From Aliarcobacter sp. (lineage in GTDB: Bacteria > Campylobacterota > Campylobacteria > Campylobacterales > Arcobacteraceae), in assembly GCA_028690445.1 (NCBI GenBank), contig JAQVBE010000008.1, forward strand, positions 48,367 to 112,366: 64,000 bases of DNA, written 5' to 3'. Positions 50,980 to 60,913 of this stretch are shown one piece after another. The first letter of the stretch is position 1. The number at the start of each line of letters is the position of its first letter. The notes below the pieces were generated by a model that ran no database searches, had not been told where the DNA came from, and saw nothing but the letters and a program-made list of their open reading frames with translations. A program made the position numbers and the translations under genes.

Positions 50980-51682
50980 CCTTTATACTATGTGTTGAAG
51001 ATTTTTTGTATATCTCTTTTACTGTAGAAGTAAACTCATTATTTTTATCAAAAACTATTAATGGTTTTAATATTTTTGTTAAAGACTTTGAATTTTTTTT
51101 TGCATAAACTAAAATCAATGTTGCATCTTTTGAATCTTTTGGATGAACAAACTGCAAAGCTTCTAAATTAAATTTATATTTATTCAATAATATTAATATT
51201 TCATTTATCTGTTTTACATCATAACAAAAAAAGAATTTTCCTTCACTATTTAAAATAGTTGAAGCCTTTTTTATAAATACTTCAAGTGGTAAAGAATCAT
51301 TATATCTAGCTATTTTCAAACATTCATTATCACTTTTTATTACATTATTATGATAAAAAGGTGGATTTGAAACACAAATATCAAATCTTTTATCAAAATC
51401 TATTTCTTCAAAAGAACCTTCATATAATATTGAATCTATTTTATTTGTTTTTGAATTTTTAGATGAGAAGAATTGAAACATTTTTTGTATTTCACACTGA
51501 TTTAGTTTTATTTTTTCAAAATTCTTTGCTACTAATAAACCTAAGATTCCACTTCCACTTCCAATATCTAATAATTCACCTTTAATATTCTTATATTTTT
51601 TTAAATTCTCAATAATAAAGTTATATAAAAAATGTGTATCACTGTTGTAACAATAGCCATTTGTTGGCTGATATAAAACCAA
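50966..51682 (-). CDS. tRNA1(Val) (adenine-N6)-methyltransferase-like SAM methyltransferase
   Basis: 'LLDIGSGSGILGLLVAK', 'DICVSNPPFYHN' (NPPF/Y motif). Confidence 0.82.
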   Translation of the reverse strand: MVLYQPTNGYCYNSDTHFLYNFIIENLKKYKNIKGELLDIGSGSGILGLLVAKNFEKIKLNQCEIQKMFQFFSSKNSKTNKIDSILYEGSFEEIDFDKRFDICVSNPPFYHNNVIKSDNECLKIARYNDSLPLEVFIKKASTILNSEGKFFFCYDVKQINEILILLNKYKFNLEALQFVHPKDSKDATLILVYAKKNSKSLTKILKPLIVFDKNNEFTSTVKEIYKKSSTHSIKVDIE

Positions 51683-51977
51683 AAATCTTCCTTCTTTTAT
51701 TTGATGGGATTATATCTAAGTTAAATAAATCTGAGTTTTAATTTCATTATTAACTCATACTTTTATATATAAATTAGATTGATATTTTAAGCTTAAACAT
51801 AGGTTATAAAAGCATTTTTAATTTCATTATTATCTTGTAGCAAAATGTAACAAGACATAAATTCAACTTATAAATTCCAAAGATAAAATATTCTTTGAGT
51901 TTATTATAGGCTATTATTTGACGATAATATATTGAGTTAAGTCAAGTATTGATATTAAAATAATTTAAGGAGAAATT

Positions 51978-52295
51978 ATGTCTAATATGGAAGCTCCTGC
52001 AAATACACCTGTTTGGGTTAATGAAGCTAGATGCAAAGCATGTGATAAATGTGTTTCAGTATGTCCAGCTGGCGTACTTGCTATGAGACAAGAAGTTCAT
52101 TCTACTTTAGGTTCAATGATAAAGGTTGTTCATCCTGAATCATGTATTGGTTGTATGGATTGTGAATTAGCATGTCCTGATTTTGCAATTTATGTTGCTG
52201 ATAAAAAAGAGTTCAAATTTGCAAAACTTACAGAAGATGCAAAAGAGAGAAAAGAAGCGGTTATAAAAAATAATTATAGAGAACTAGAGGCGTAA
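51978..52295 (+). CDS. oorD: 2-oxoglutarate:acceptor oxidoreductase delta subunit (4Fe-4S ferredoxin)
   Basis: 'CKACDKCVSVCPAGVLAM', 'CIGCMDCELACPDFAIYV'; first of oorDABC. Confidence 0.93.
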   Translation: MSNMEAPANTPVWVNEARCKACDKCVSVCPAGVLAMRQEVHSTLGSMIKVVHPESCIGCMDCELACPDFAIYVADKKEFKFAKLTEDAKERKEAVIKNNYRELEA

Positions 52296-52304
52296 GGATA
52301 ATTA

Positions 52305-53435
52305 ATGGCAAGAGAACTAATTTCGACAGGAAATGAATTAGCAGCAAGAGCTGCACTTGACGCAGATGTTGAGTTTTTTGGTGGATACCCTATTACTCCT
52401 TCAAGTGAAGTAATGCATGTTCTTTCTTCTGCATTACCAGCTAGAGGACATGCATGTATTCAAATGGAAGATGAAATAGCAGGTATTTGTACAGCAATTG
52501 GTGCTGCAATGTCTGGTAAAAGATCAATGACAGCAACATCAGGACCTGGTATTTCTTTAAAAGCAGAAAACTTAGGAGTTGGATATATTTCTGAAGTTCC
52601 TTTAGTTGTTGTAAATGTAATGAGAGGTGGTCCATCAACTGGTCTTCCAACAAGAGTTGCACAAGGTGATATTTTACAAGCAAAAAATCCAACTCATGGA
52701 GATGTTAAATCTATTACTTTAGTTCCTGGTAATTTAAAAGAGTGTTATACAGAAACTGTAAGAGCATTCAATTTAGCTGATAGATTTATGCAACCAGTAT
52801 TTGTTTTATTAGATGAAACAATTGGTCACATGAGTGGAAAAGCTATTATCCCTGATTTAGAAGAAGTACAAGCTGGTAAAATTTCAAGAAGAAAATTTAC
52901 AGGTGATAAAAAAGATTATAAACCTTATGGTGTAGGAGCTGATGAACCAGCTATCTTAAATCCAATGTTTGAGGGTTATAGATACCACTTTACAGGACTT
53001 CACCACGGACCAACAGGACATCCTACTGAAGATGCTGATATGTGTGATGCTTTAATGAAAAGATTATTTAATAAAGTTGATGCTCACTTAGATGAATTAG
53101 AATTAAATGAAGAATATATGTTAGAAGATGCTGATATTATGATTATTGCTTATGGTTCTGTATCTTTAGGTGTAACAGAAGCAATTAATAGAATGAGAAA
53201 AGAAGGACTTAAAGTAGGAATGTTCAGACCTCTTACAATTTGGCCAAGTCCAGCAAAAAGAATTAATGAATTAATGAAAAAATTTAAAAAAGTATTGGTT
53301 ACTGAATTAAATATGGGACAATTTGCAGGTGAAGTACAAAGAGTATCAGGAAGATCTGATTTTGATACATTATTCAAAGTAAATGGTAGACCTTTATCTC
53401 CACTAGAAATTATTGAAAAAGTGAAAGGAATGTAA
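52305..53435 (+). CDS. oorA: 2-oxoglutarate:acceptor oxidoreductase alpha subunit
   Basis: 'FFGGYPITPSSEVMHVLSS', 'TATSGPGISLKAENLG'. Confidence 0.95.
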   Translation: MARELISTGNELAARAALDADVEFFGGYPITPSSEVMHVLSSALPARGHACIQMEDEIAGICTAIGAAMSGKRSMTATSGPGISLKAENLGVGYISEVPLVVVNVMRGGPSTGLPTRVAQGDILQAKNPTHGDVKSITLVPGNLKECYTETVRAFNLADRFMQPVFVLLDETIGHMSGKAIIPDLEEVQAGKISRRKFTGDKKDYKPYGVGADEPAILNPMFEGYRYHFTGLHHGPTGHPTEDADMCDALMKRLFNKVDAHLDELELNEEYMLEDADIMIIAYGSVSLGVTEAINRMRKEGLKVGMFRPLTIWPSPAKRINELMKKFKKVLVTELNMGQFAGEVQRVSGRSDFDTLFKVNGRPLSPLEIIEKVKGM

Positions 53436-53437
53436 TT

Positions 53438-54271
53438 ATGGCTTTTAATTATGATGAATATTTAAGAACAGATAAAATGCCAACACTATGGTGTTGGGGA
53501 TGTGGTGATGGAGTTATTTTAAAATCTGTAATTAGAGCTATTGAAAAAACTGGCTGGAATATGGATGATGTTTGTGTTGTTTCAGGAATTGGTTGTTCAG
53601 GAAGATTCTCTTCATATATCAACTGTAATACAGTTCATACAACTCATGGAAGAACTTTACCTTATGCTACAGGAATTAAATTAGCAAATCCTGATAAAAA
53701 AGTTATTGTTGTTGGTGGTGATGGTGATGGTCTTGCAATTGGTGGAAATCATACAATTCATGCTTCAAGAAGAAATATTGACTTAAATTATATTATTATC
53801 AATAACTTTATTTATGGATTAACTAACTCTCAAACAAGTCCAACAACTCCACAAGGTATGTGGACTGTTACTATGAGTAGAGGAAATATTGACCCTACTT
53901 TTGATGCTTGTAAATTAGTTGAAGCCGCGGGTGCTTCTTTTGTTGCAAGAGAAACTATGCTTGACCCTAAAAAACTTGAAAGAACTTTAGTTAAAGCTTT
54001 TGAACATAAAGGTTTCTCTTTTGTTGAAGTATTCTCTAACTGTCATGTTAACTTAGGAAGAAAAAATAAAATGGCTACAGCAATGGCTAACTTAGAGTGG
54101 ATTGATTCTATTTCTATGGGTAAAGCTAAATTTGAGAAATTAGAACCAGAAGAACAAAAAGGTATTTTCCCAACTGGTATTTTAAAACAAGATACTGAAG
54201 CACTGGAATACTGTGAAGCTTATGAAAAAGTAAAAGAAGCTCATAAAAATAAAACTATGGTTCAATTATAA
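53438..54271 (+). CDS. oorB: 2-oxoglutarate:acceptor oxidoreductase beta subunit
   Basis: TPP-binding 'VVGGDGDGLAIGGNHTIHASRRNIDLNYIIINNFIYGLTNSQTSPTT'. Confidence 0.95.
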   Translation: MAFNYDEYLRTDKMPTLWCWGCGDGVILKSVIRAIEKTGWNMDDVCVVSGIGCSGRFSSYINCNTVHTTHGRTLPYATGIKLANPDKKVIVVGGDGDGLAIGGNHTIHASRRNIDLNYIIINNFIYGLTNSQTSPTTPQGMWTVTMSRGNIDPTFDACKLVEAAGASFVARETMLDPKKLERTLVKAFEHKGFSFVEVFSNCHVNLGRKNKMATAMANLEWIDSISMGKAKFEKLEPEEQKGIFPTGILKQDTEALEYCEAYEKVKEAHKNKTMVQL

Positions 54272-54281
54272 GGAGATACAC

Positions 54282-54851
54282 ATGGCAACAAATAAAACAT
54301 TAATGAGATTTACAGGTGTTGGTGGACAAGGTGTACTTCTAGCAGGTGCGATTTTCGCAGCTGCAAAAATCAAAGATGGTGGATATGGATTAAAAACTGC
54401 AACTTATACATCTCAAGTTAGAGGTGGACCAACTGTTGTTGATATTACTCTACAAGATGATGAAATTTTATATCCTTATGCAAATGATGGAGAAATTGAT
54501 TTTATGCTTTCAGTTGCACAAGTTTCTTACAATCAATTTAAAAATGGTGTAAAAGAAGGTGGAGTTATCGTTGTTGAACCTAACTTAGTTACACCAACTG
54601 AAGAAGATAGAAAAAAATGGAAAATCTATGAGATTCCAATTATTACTATTGCAAAAGAAGAAGTAGGAAATGTTATTACTCAATCAGTTTTAGCATTAGC
54701 TATGGCTAACTATTTTACAGGTGAAACTGTTTCAAATGATGTATTAAGAGCAACAATGCTTTCAAAAGTACCTGAAAAAGTACATGAAATAAATAATAGA
54801 GCATTTGACTTAGGTCTTAAATACGCAAAAGAAGCACAAGCTGCTAACTAA
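54282..54851 (+). CDS. oorC: 2-oxoglutarate:acceptor oxidoreductase gamma subunit
   Basis: 'FTGVGGQGVLLAGAIFAAAKI', 'TYTSQVRGGPTVVDI'. Confidence 0.95.
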   Translation: MATNKTLMRFTGVGGQGVLLAGAIFAAAKIKDGGYGLKTATYTSQVRGGPTVVDITLQDDEILYPYANDGEIDFMLSVAQVSYNQFKNGVKEGGVIVVEPNLVTPTEEDRKKWKIYEIPIITIAKEEVGNVITQSVLALAMANYFTGETVSNDVLRATMLSKVPEKVHEINNRAFDLGLKYAKEAQAAN

Positions 54852-54879
54852 AAAATAGAGGTTATTTAACCTCTATTTT
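54852..54879. terminator. Bidirectional terminator after oorC
   Basis: aaaatagaggtt-attt-aacctctatttt perfect 12-bp stem between convergent genes. Confidence 0.85.
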
Positions 54880-55423
54880 ACTCTTTTAAATAATTACTAT
54901 AATTTTCAATCTTCTCTTTTAATCTTTTTGCTAAATAAATATTTGAATTACTTAAACAAGACAAAATAAAACTTGCTTCTTTCTTATAAGCTATTATTTT
55001 TTCATTATCCCAATGTTCTGGAGGAATTGATAGATTTGTAATTCTATCAGCTAATTTAACCATTTGAACTTCATAGGGTTGAGCTAGTAATTTTTCAATA
55101 CTATCTTTCATCTGTTCTTGTTTTGAACTTAAAGTTTTATCTTTTGTTAAAGCTTCAACTCCATCAGCAATTTCACTTCCAAATTTTACATATAATTCAT
55201 CATAAGTAATATTTGTATCTTCAATTACATCATGTAATAAAGCACAAGAAATGGCAAAATCTACTTTTTTTTCATCAAGTTGAGATTTTTCACAAGCATT
55301 TATAACTTCCATTGCTACACAAGTTATATGAGCCAGATAAGGTAAACCTTTTGGAGTTTTTTGTTCAGCATGGGCAGATGCAGCAAAATTTAGAACTTTA
55401 ATATAATTTTCTTGATTAAACAT
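54878..55423 (-). CDS. Stand-alone HD-domain protein (MESH1/small alarmone hydrolase-like)
   Basis: 'KTPKGLPYLAHITCVAMEV', 'CALLHDVIEDTNITYDEL', 'VQMVKLADRITNLS'. Confidence 0.82.
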   Translation of the reverse strand: MFNQENYIKVLNFAASAHAEQKTPKGLPYLAHITCVAMEVINACEKSQLDEKKVDFAISCALLHDVIEDTNITYDELYVKFGSEIADGVEALTKDKTLSSKQEQMKDSIEKLLAQPYEVQMVKLADRITNLSIPPEHWDNEKIIAYKKEASFILSCLSNSNIYLAKRLKEKIENYSNYLKE

Positions 55424-56246
55424 TTGATTTACTCTCTTTTTTATGATTATTTATAATATTATCGCTTTTTGAAAAAGAAATTAAATCTTCAACTGTTTTA
55501 ATCTTAGAACTATCAATATTTAGCAAACTTTTTTCAAAAACAATAGCTGTTGTTAAAGCATCATAATAAGCTCTATGATGATTATCAACTTGAATATTTA
55601 AAACTTCTTTTAAAAAACCCAAACCATATTTTTCAGATTGAATAGTTCTTTTTGCTAAATCAATAGAACAAATTTTTCTATTTAGAAGTTTTCCTAAATG
55701 AAATTTTTCAAAAGAATCTGAAATAAAAGTGTAATCAAATTTTATATCATGAGCTATAAAAACATCATCTTCTAAAAAAACTTTAAACTCTTTTAATACT
55801 TTTTCTAATCTTGGAGCATCTTCTAACATTTTAAGATTTATTTTTGTAACTTCTTGAACATAAGGCGGTATCTCTCTTGCATGAACTAAAGATTCAAATT
55901 TACCAATAATCTCACCATTTTTATATTTTACTGCACCTAATTCAATAATTTGATAACCTTTTTTAGCACTTCCACCATTTGTTTCAATATCAACTATACA
56001 AAAAGTTTGTTCTTCAATTGGTGTTTTTGTTGTTTTTAAATAAACAAAATCTCCATCAAACTCTAATGGTAAACCATTTGATAAAAGTAATTCAAATTCA
56101 AGTTCAGGAGTTTCATAAAGTGCATCTGTTGCTTCTTTTAATAAACCTAAAAATTCAGTATATAAAATCGGTTCTTTTAATAATCTTTGCAAAATATTTT
56201 GTAATTTAAATTGAGGTTTAGGAATAATCCTTCTATTTGATTTCAT
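55416..56246 (-). CDS. 3'-5' exonuclease, DnaQ/PolC epsilon-like
   Basis: 'FCIVDIETNGGSAKKGYQIIELGAVKY', 'FIAHDIKFDYTFI', 'HHRAYYDALTTA'. Confidence 0.9.
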   Translation of the reverse strand: MKSNRRIIPKPQFKLQNILQRLLKEPILYTEFLGLLKEATDALYETPELEFELLLSNGLPLEFDGDFVYLKTTKTPIEEQTFCIVDIETNGGSAKKGYQIIELGAVKYKNGEIIGKFESLVHAREIPPYVQEVTKINLKMLEDAPRLEKVLKEFKVFLEDDVFIAHDIKFDYTFISDSFEKFHLGKLLNRKICSIDLAKRTIQSEKYGLGFLKEVLNIQVDNHHRAYYDALTTAIVFEKSLLNIDSSKIKTVEDLISFSKSDNIINNHKKESKSNV

Positions 56247-56826
56247 TAGCCTCTTTTACAAAATCTATCATTTTTTGTTTAGATTTTTTTCCCTTTGATT
56301 CTTCAACTCCGCTACTAACATCAACTCCATAAAAGCCATAATTTCTTATTTCTTTTAAATTGGATGCAGTTAATCCACCAGCTAGAATAAATTTTGAACA
56401 ATCAAAATTTTCAAACCACTCTAAAGCAATTCTTTTTCCCTCACCTCCAAAACCATCAACAAAAGCATCTAACAAATAATAATCATTATTTAAATTCTCT
56501 AAATCTTTTTGTGATTTTACTCTAATGACTTTTATAGATTTTACTTCTAATAACTCAAAATTTAATAGTTCATTATCATCAATAATTTGAGCCAATTGCA
56601 TTTTTGATTTATGACAAACTTCGTTTATAAAATTTTCATTTTCATTTACAAAAAGTCCCACTGTTTGAACAAAAGGAGGAAGTTTTTCAACTATTTCTCT
56701 TGCTTTTAAAGGTGTAATATATCTTGGAGAATCTGCATAAAAAACAAAACCTAAAGCATTTGCCCCTGCATTTATCGCATCAAGAGCATCTTGGAAATTT
56801 GTAATTCCACAAATTTTTACTCTCAT
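56233..56826 (-). CDS. trpF: Phosphoribosylanthranilate isomerase
   Basis: 'VKICGITNFQDALDAINAGANALGFVFYADSPRYI', 'LAGGLTASNL', 'GVDVSSGVEESKGKKS'. Confidence 0.95.
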   Translation of the reverse strand: MRVKICGITNFQDALDAINAGANALGFVFYADSPRYITPLKAREIVEKLPPFVQTVGLFVNENENFINEVCHKSKMQLAQIIDDNELLNFELLEVKSIKVIRVKSQKDLENLNNDYYLLDAFVDGFGGEGKRIALEWFENFDCSKFILAGGLTASNLKEIRNYGFYGVDVSSGVEESKGKKSKQKMIDFVKEANEIK

Positions 56827-56830
56827 TTTT

Positions 56831-57472
56831 TTAAACCTGCAGACTTTTTATAGCTTTTGAATAATCAGAATTACCAAACACATAAGACCCAGCAACAACA
56901 ACATCAACACCAGCTTCTTTTAAATCATGAATATTTTTGTCATTTACTCCACCATCAACTTGAATTAGACAGTTTGGATTTCTTTTATTAATTAATTCTT
57001 TTAATTTTTTTGCTTTTTCAATAACCGAAGGAATAAATTTTTGTCCACCAAAACCAGGATTTACTGACATTAATAAAACCATATCTAAATCTTCTAATAA
57101 ATATTCTATTGATTCAGGTGTTGAGTGAGGATTTAAAACAATCGCTGGTTTAATTCCATAATCTCTAATTTTTTGAATAAGTCTATGTGGATGATTTTCA
57201 CTTTCTATATGAAAAGAAATATAAAGAGGTTTACAAGGAGCAAATAGTTCCACAAAAAATGTATTATCTTCAACCATAAGATGAATATCAAGAGGTTTAG
57301 TAGCAACTTTTACAACAGGATTAACAACGACAGGTCCAATAGTCATATTTGGAACAAAATGTCCATCCATTACATCAACATGAATTAAATCACATCCCCC
57401 ATCACAAATAGCTTTTATTTCGTTTGCTAGATTTCCAAAATCAGCCGATAATATAGAAGGTGCTACAAGCAT
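56831..57472 (-). CDS. rpe: Ribulose-phosphate 3-epimerase
   Basis: 'PSILSADFGNLANEI', 'DVMDGHFVPNMTIGPVV', 'MSVNPGFGGQKFI'. Confidence 0.97.
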   Translation of the reverse strand: MLVAPSILSADFGNLANEIKAICDGGCDLIHVDVMDGHFVPNMTIGPVVVNPVVKVATKPLDIHLMVEDNTFFVELFAPCKPLYISFHIESENHPHRLIQKIRDYGIKPAIVLNPHSTPESIEYLLEDLDMVLLMSVNPGFGGQKFIPSVIEKAKKLKELINKRNPNCLIQVDGGVNDKNIHDLKEAGVDVVVAGSYVFGNSDYSKAIKSLQV

Positions 57473-57594
57473 CTTTTCTAACCTTTTTTTCTAAATTTTG
57501 GTCGATTATATCATTTAAACTCTTTTAGAAAGTATAAAAATATACATATAATATTTTTTGATGTAGAATACGAAAAAAAACAAAATGGCAAATT

Positions 57595-58614
57595 ATGAAA
57601 AAAATTTTATTCTTATTTATTTATAGTTTATGTTTTAGTGAAGATATAAATAAACTTTATAGTGAAGCTCAAGATTTAGAAAATAAAGGAAATTACAAAG
57701 AAGCTATGCTTTTATATAAAAAAGCTGCGGATTTAAATATTCCTAAAAATACTCCAGAAGATAAATATATACTTGATTTAGCAAAAAACAATGAACACAA
57801 AGTTGATTCATTTACAAATATGAAAAAAGCTTTTTATCAAAAACAAATTGATAAGATAAATGATAAAGAGACTGATGAAAATCTAAAACAAATAATTACA
57901 AGTGATTTTAGTCTTTATCCTTATAAAAAGAATTATTTATTACCAGTAACTTATGATTTTAATCAATCAGAAGATAGAAATTCTTTTGAAACAGCTTTTC
58001 AAATAAGTATTGAAAAACCTATTGCTTATAATATTTTTGGACTTAATGAATCAATAAGCGCTGCATATACTCAAAAATCATTTTGGCAAACAGCAGAACA
58101 CTCTTCCCCTTTTAGAGAAACAAATTATGAACCTGAAGTATTTATTCAATTTCCATATAAAGATAATAGCGTATTAAAAAGCTATAAAGTTGCTTTAAAC
58201 CATGTTTCAAATGGGAAAAATGATGAATTTTCAAGATCATGGAATAGAGTCTATTTAGAAGCTTACTTTCAATTATCAAATCTTTTTATAATTCCAAAAG
58301 TTTGGTATAGACTTCCAGAAAACGGTAGTGATGATGACAATCCAAATATTCAAGATTATTATGGATATGGTGATTTAACTTTTCTTTATGTTTATAAAAA
58401 ACATACTTTTGAATTAGCATTACGAAATAATCTTGAATTTAATAATGCAAATAAAGGTTCAGCAGAATTAAACTGGACATTTCCTTTACCTGATTTTTTA
58501 TCTAACCTTGATTCATATGGATTTTTACAAATATTCTCAGGTTATGGAAATAGTTTAATTGATTATGATAGAGAAGTTCATAAAGTAGGATTAGGAATAG
58601 CTTTTTCTAGATAA
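57595..58614 (+). CDS. pldA: Outer membrane phospholipase A with N-terminal TPR/Sel1-like segment
   Basis: 'VALNHVSNGKNDEFSRSWNRVYLEAYFQ' (PldA His/Ser region), N-terminal 'YSEAQDLENKGNYKEAMLLYKKAADL'. Confidence 0.88.
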   Translation: MKKILFLFIYSLCFSEDINKLYSEAQDLENKGNYKEAMLLYKKAADLNIPKNTPEDKYILDLAKNNEHKVDSFTNMKKAFYQKQIDKINDKETDENLKQIITSDFSLYPYKKNYLLPVTYDFNQSEDRNSFETAFQISIEKPIAYNIFGLNESISAAYTQKSFWQTAEHSSPFRETNYEPEVFIQFPYKDNSVLKSYKVALNHVSNGKNDEFSRSWNRVYLEAYFQLSNLFIIPKVWYRLPENGSDDDNPNIQDYYGYGDLTFLYVYKKHTFELALRNNLEFNNANKGSAELNWTFPLPDFLSNLDSYGFLQIFSGYGNSLIDYDREVHKVGLGIAFSR

Positions 58615-58616
58615 TC

Positions 58617-59111
58617 CTACTTTTTCATATTTTGTATATAATAGAAAATAGCTTCTATTTCTTCTTCAACCAAAAAGTAAGTTGGCATAACATTAGCATA
58701 ATGAATTAATTTCTCACATACTTGCTCTTTTTCAAATTTTAAATTTAAATTTTTTTTAGTATTTACTTTTAGTGAAAAAGTTTCATAATCTATACTTTTT
58801 ATATCAGGAATAACTAAAGTACAGTTGTAAACTTTTTTATCAAGCAACTGATGTTTAAAATCAACCATTTTTCTTCCTCTTGCATCATTCCCATGACAAC
58901 TATTACACCCTATTCCTCTTGGGTTATTATAAAGCATTTTCCCATATTCATATTTTGTAATAAAAGAATTATTAATATCTATTAAATCTTGTTGCTGCTT
59001 TTGTTCAGCTCCATTTACTTCTGGCTGTTTATTTTCCAATTGATTTTGTTCAACTTCATTGGCAAAAAGAGATAAATTAAAAAGTAAAAAAATCACATAT
59101 ATATATTTCAT
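58617..59111 (-). CDS. Exported c-type cytochrome
   Basis: Signal peptide; CxxCH 'GIGCNSCHGNDARGRK'. Confidence 0.85.
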   Translation of the reverse strand: MKYIYVIFLLFNLSLFANEVEQNQLENKQPEVNGAEQKQQQDLIDINNSFITKYEYGKMLYNNPRGIGCNSCHGNDARGRKMVDFKHQLLDKKVYNCTLVIPDIKSIDYETFSLKVNTKKNLNLKFEKEQVCEKLIHYANVMPTYFLVEEEIEAIFYYIQNMKK

Positions 59112-59692
59112 TTAAGTCCTAATTTATCTATATTTTTAAAAAACCAATAGAAACTAAACATTAAACCTGGTGTTTTAGCTTTTGATTCATCAAAAATAAA
59201 TTCTTCTGCTTCTTCACTTGGCAAATACATAACTTCAATTTGCTCATCATTTATTCCACCACCATCATGAATTTTCATTGATTCATCTATTTTTGCAAAA
59301 AATAAATATTGACAAGCCCCACTTATTCCCACATTTGTATAAAATGAAGTTATTTTTAAAATATCATCTGTTAAAACATGATACCCACACTCTTCATCTA
59401 TTTCTTCTTGAACAATTACTTCTAAAGGTTTATCTTTATCAACTAATCCTGCACATAATTCATAAGTAAATGTTTTAGAATTATCATTTAAAAAAACAGG
59501 AACTCGAAACTGTTTTACAAGTAAAAACGCTTTTTTTTCAACATGATATAAAAGAATTGCCACACTATTGTGACTTCTTACAGCTTCCCAAGTTTTATCT
59601 TTTCCATTTTGATTGAATGTTACTTTTATTGGATGAATAAATTTTGTATCTTTTAATTCACTTATTTCTAAATTTTCAATTATATTTATCAT
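59108..59692 (-). CDS. NUDIX hydrolase (NDP-sugar/ADP-ribose pyrophosphatase type)
   Basis: 'ELCAGLVDKDKPLEVIVQEEIDEECGYHV' Nudix box-like. Confidence 0.87.
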   Translation of the reverse strand: MINIIENLEISELKDTKFIHPIKVTFNQNGKDKTWEAVRSHNSVAILLYHVEKKAFLLVKQFRVPVFLNDNSKTFTYELCAGLVDKDKPLEVIVQEEIDEECGYHVLTDDILKITSFYTNVGISGACQYLFFAKIDESMKIHDGGGINDEQIEVMYLPSEEAEEFIFDESKAKTPGLMFSFYWFFKNIDKLGLK

Positions 59693-59740
59693 TTTTTATC
59701 TTTAAAATTTTTTTGTATTCTAACTAAAAAATAATTCAAT

Positions 59741-60913
59741 TCACTTTTTATTTACTATTGAGGAAAAATCAATACTAAAGATTGTCTCTTCGCCTACTTT
59801 AGATTTTAAATCAAGAAATAAATTATATTCATTACAGATTCTTTTTACTATATCTAAGCCTATTCCAAAACCGCCTTCATTGTTATTTCCTCTTTTATAT
59901 CTTTTAAAAATATTTTTTTCTTCATCTTTACTTATTCCTCTTCCAAAATCTCTTACATATAAAATATTATCTTTTAATGTAACCTCAATAATAGAATCTT
60001 TATAGCTATATTTAATCGCATTTGAAATTAGATTATTCACCAATTTTTGCGTTTTTGTCTTATCCATTTTAATAAAACAACTAAAAAGATTTGGATTTAT
60101 TTGGATATTTTTTGTAATAGAGATATCATTAAAATAATCAACACTTTCTGCAACCAAATCTTTTAAATCAAACTCTTCATAAACATCTTCATTAATTTCA
60201 TTAAAAGCAGAAAAATGAATGTCATTATATATTTGAGAAATTTGCTTAGAACTACTTAAAATATATTTCATCATTTTTTCTGGATTTTTTCCATTTTTTA
60301 GCATGGAAACTGAAGTCATTAAAACTGTAATTGGAGTATTTAATTCATGTGCTGAATCTTTTATAAATTTATCCATTGATTCAACTCTTTTTCTTGCAGG
60401 ATTTAATAAAATTTTTGATAACAAAAAACCAATACAAGCTATAAATATTGAACTAATAATCAGTTTTACAAGTATTAATATTTTAATATTATTTTTATCA
60501 CTAACTACTTGACAACTTTCCATAATTATATATTTTATAGGAATATTTTCTTCATCAAGAGTAGTTATATAATAGCTATAAAAGTTATTTTCATAAATAT
60601 TTTTTGAATAATCAATTTGAAATCTTTTATCTAAATATGAAAAAATAATATTTTTATCTTTATCTAAAAGAGCATATTTAATATTTACTTTTGATAGTTT
60701 TTCAGGAATAAAATCTTTCTTTTTCATATATTTATCTAAAATTTCAGCTTTAATTTGCATAGAAGCATTTTTAAGTTCCATAGTACAAGAATCATGTGCC
60801 ATTTTTAATTCATTTTGATAATAAACATACAAAATAACACTAACAAGAAAAATTGTTGAACTTACATAAATAAATAAAAAATTTCTTAAAGCTTTTTTTT
60901 CATCGCTATTCAA
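59741..60913 (-). CDS. Two-component sensor histidine kinase
   Basis: 'FIKDSAHELNTPITVLMTSVSML' H-box, 'NNLISNAIKYSYKD', 'FGIGLDIVKRI'. Confidence 0.94.
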   Translation of the reverse strand: MNSDEKKALRNFLFIYVSSTIFLVSVILYVYYQNELKMAHDSCTMELKNASMQIKAEILDKYMKKKDFIPEKLSKVNIKYALLDKDKNIIFSYLDKRFQIDYSKNIYENNFYSYYITTLDEENIPIKYIIMESCQVVSDKNNIKILILVKLIISSIFIACIGFLLSKILLNPARKRVESMDKFIKDSAHELNTPITVLMTSVSMLKNGKNPEKMMKYILSSSKQISQIYNDIHFSAFNEINEDVYEEFDLKDLVAESVDYFNDISITKNIQINPNLFSCFIKMDKTKTQKLVNNLISNAIKYSYKDSIIEVTLKDNILYVRDFGRGISKDEEKNIFKRYKRGNNNEGGFGIGLDIVKRICNEYNLFLDLKSKVGEETIFSIDFSSIVNKK

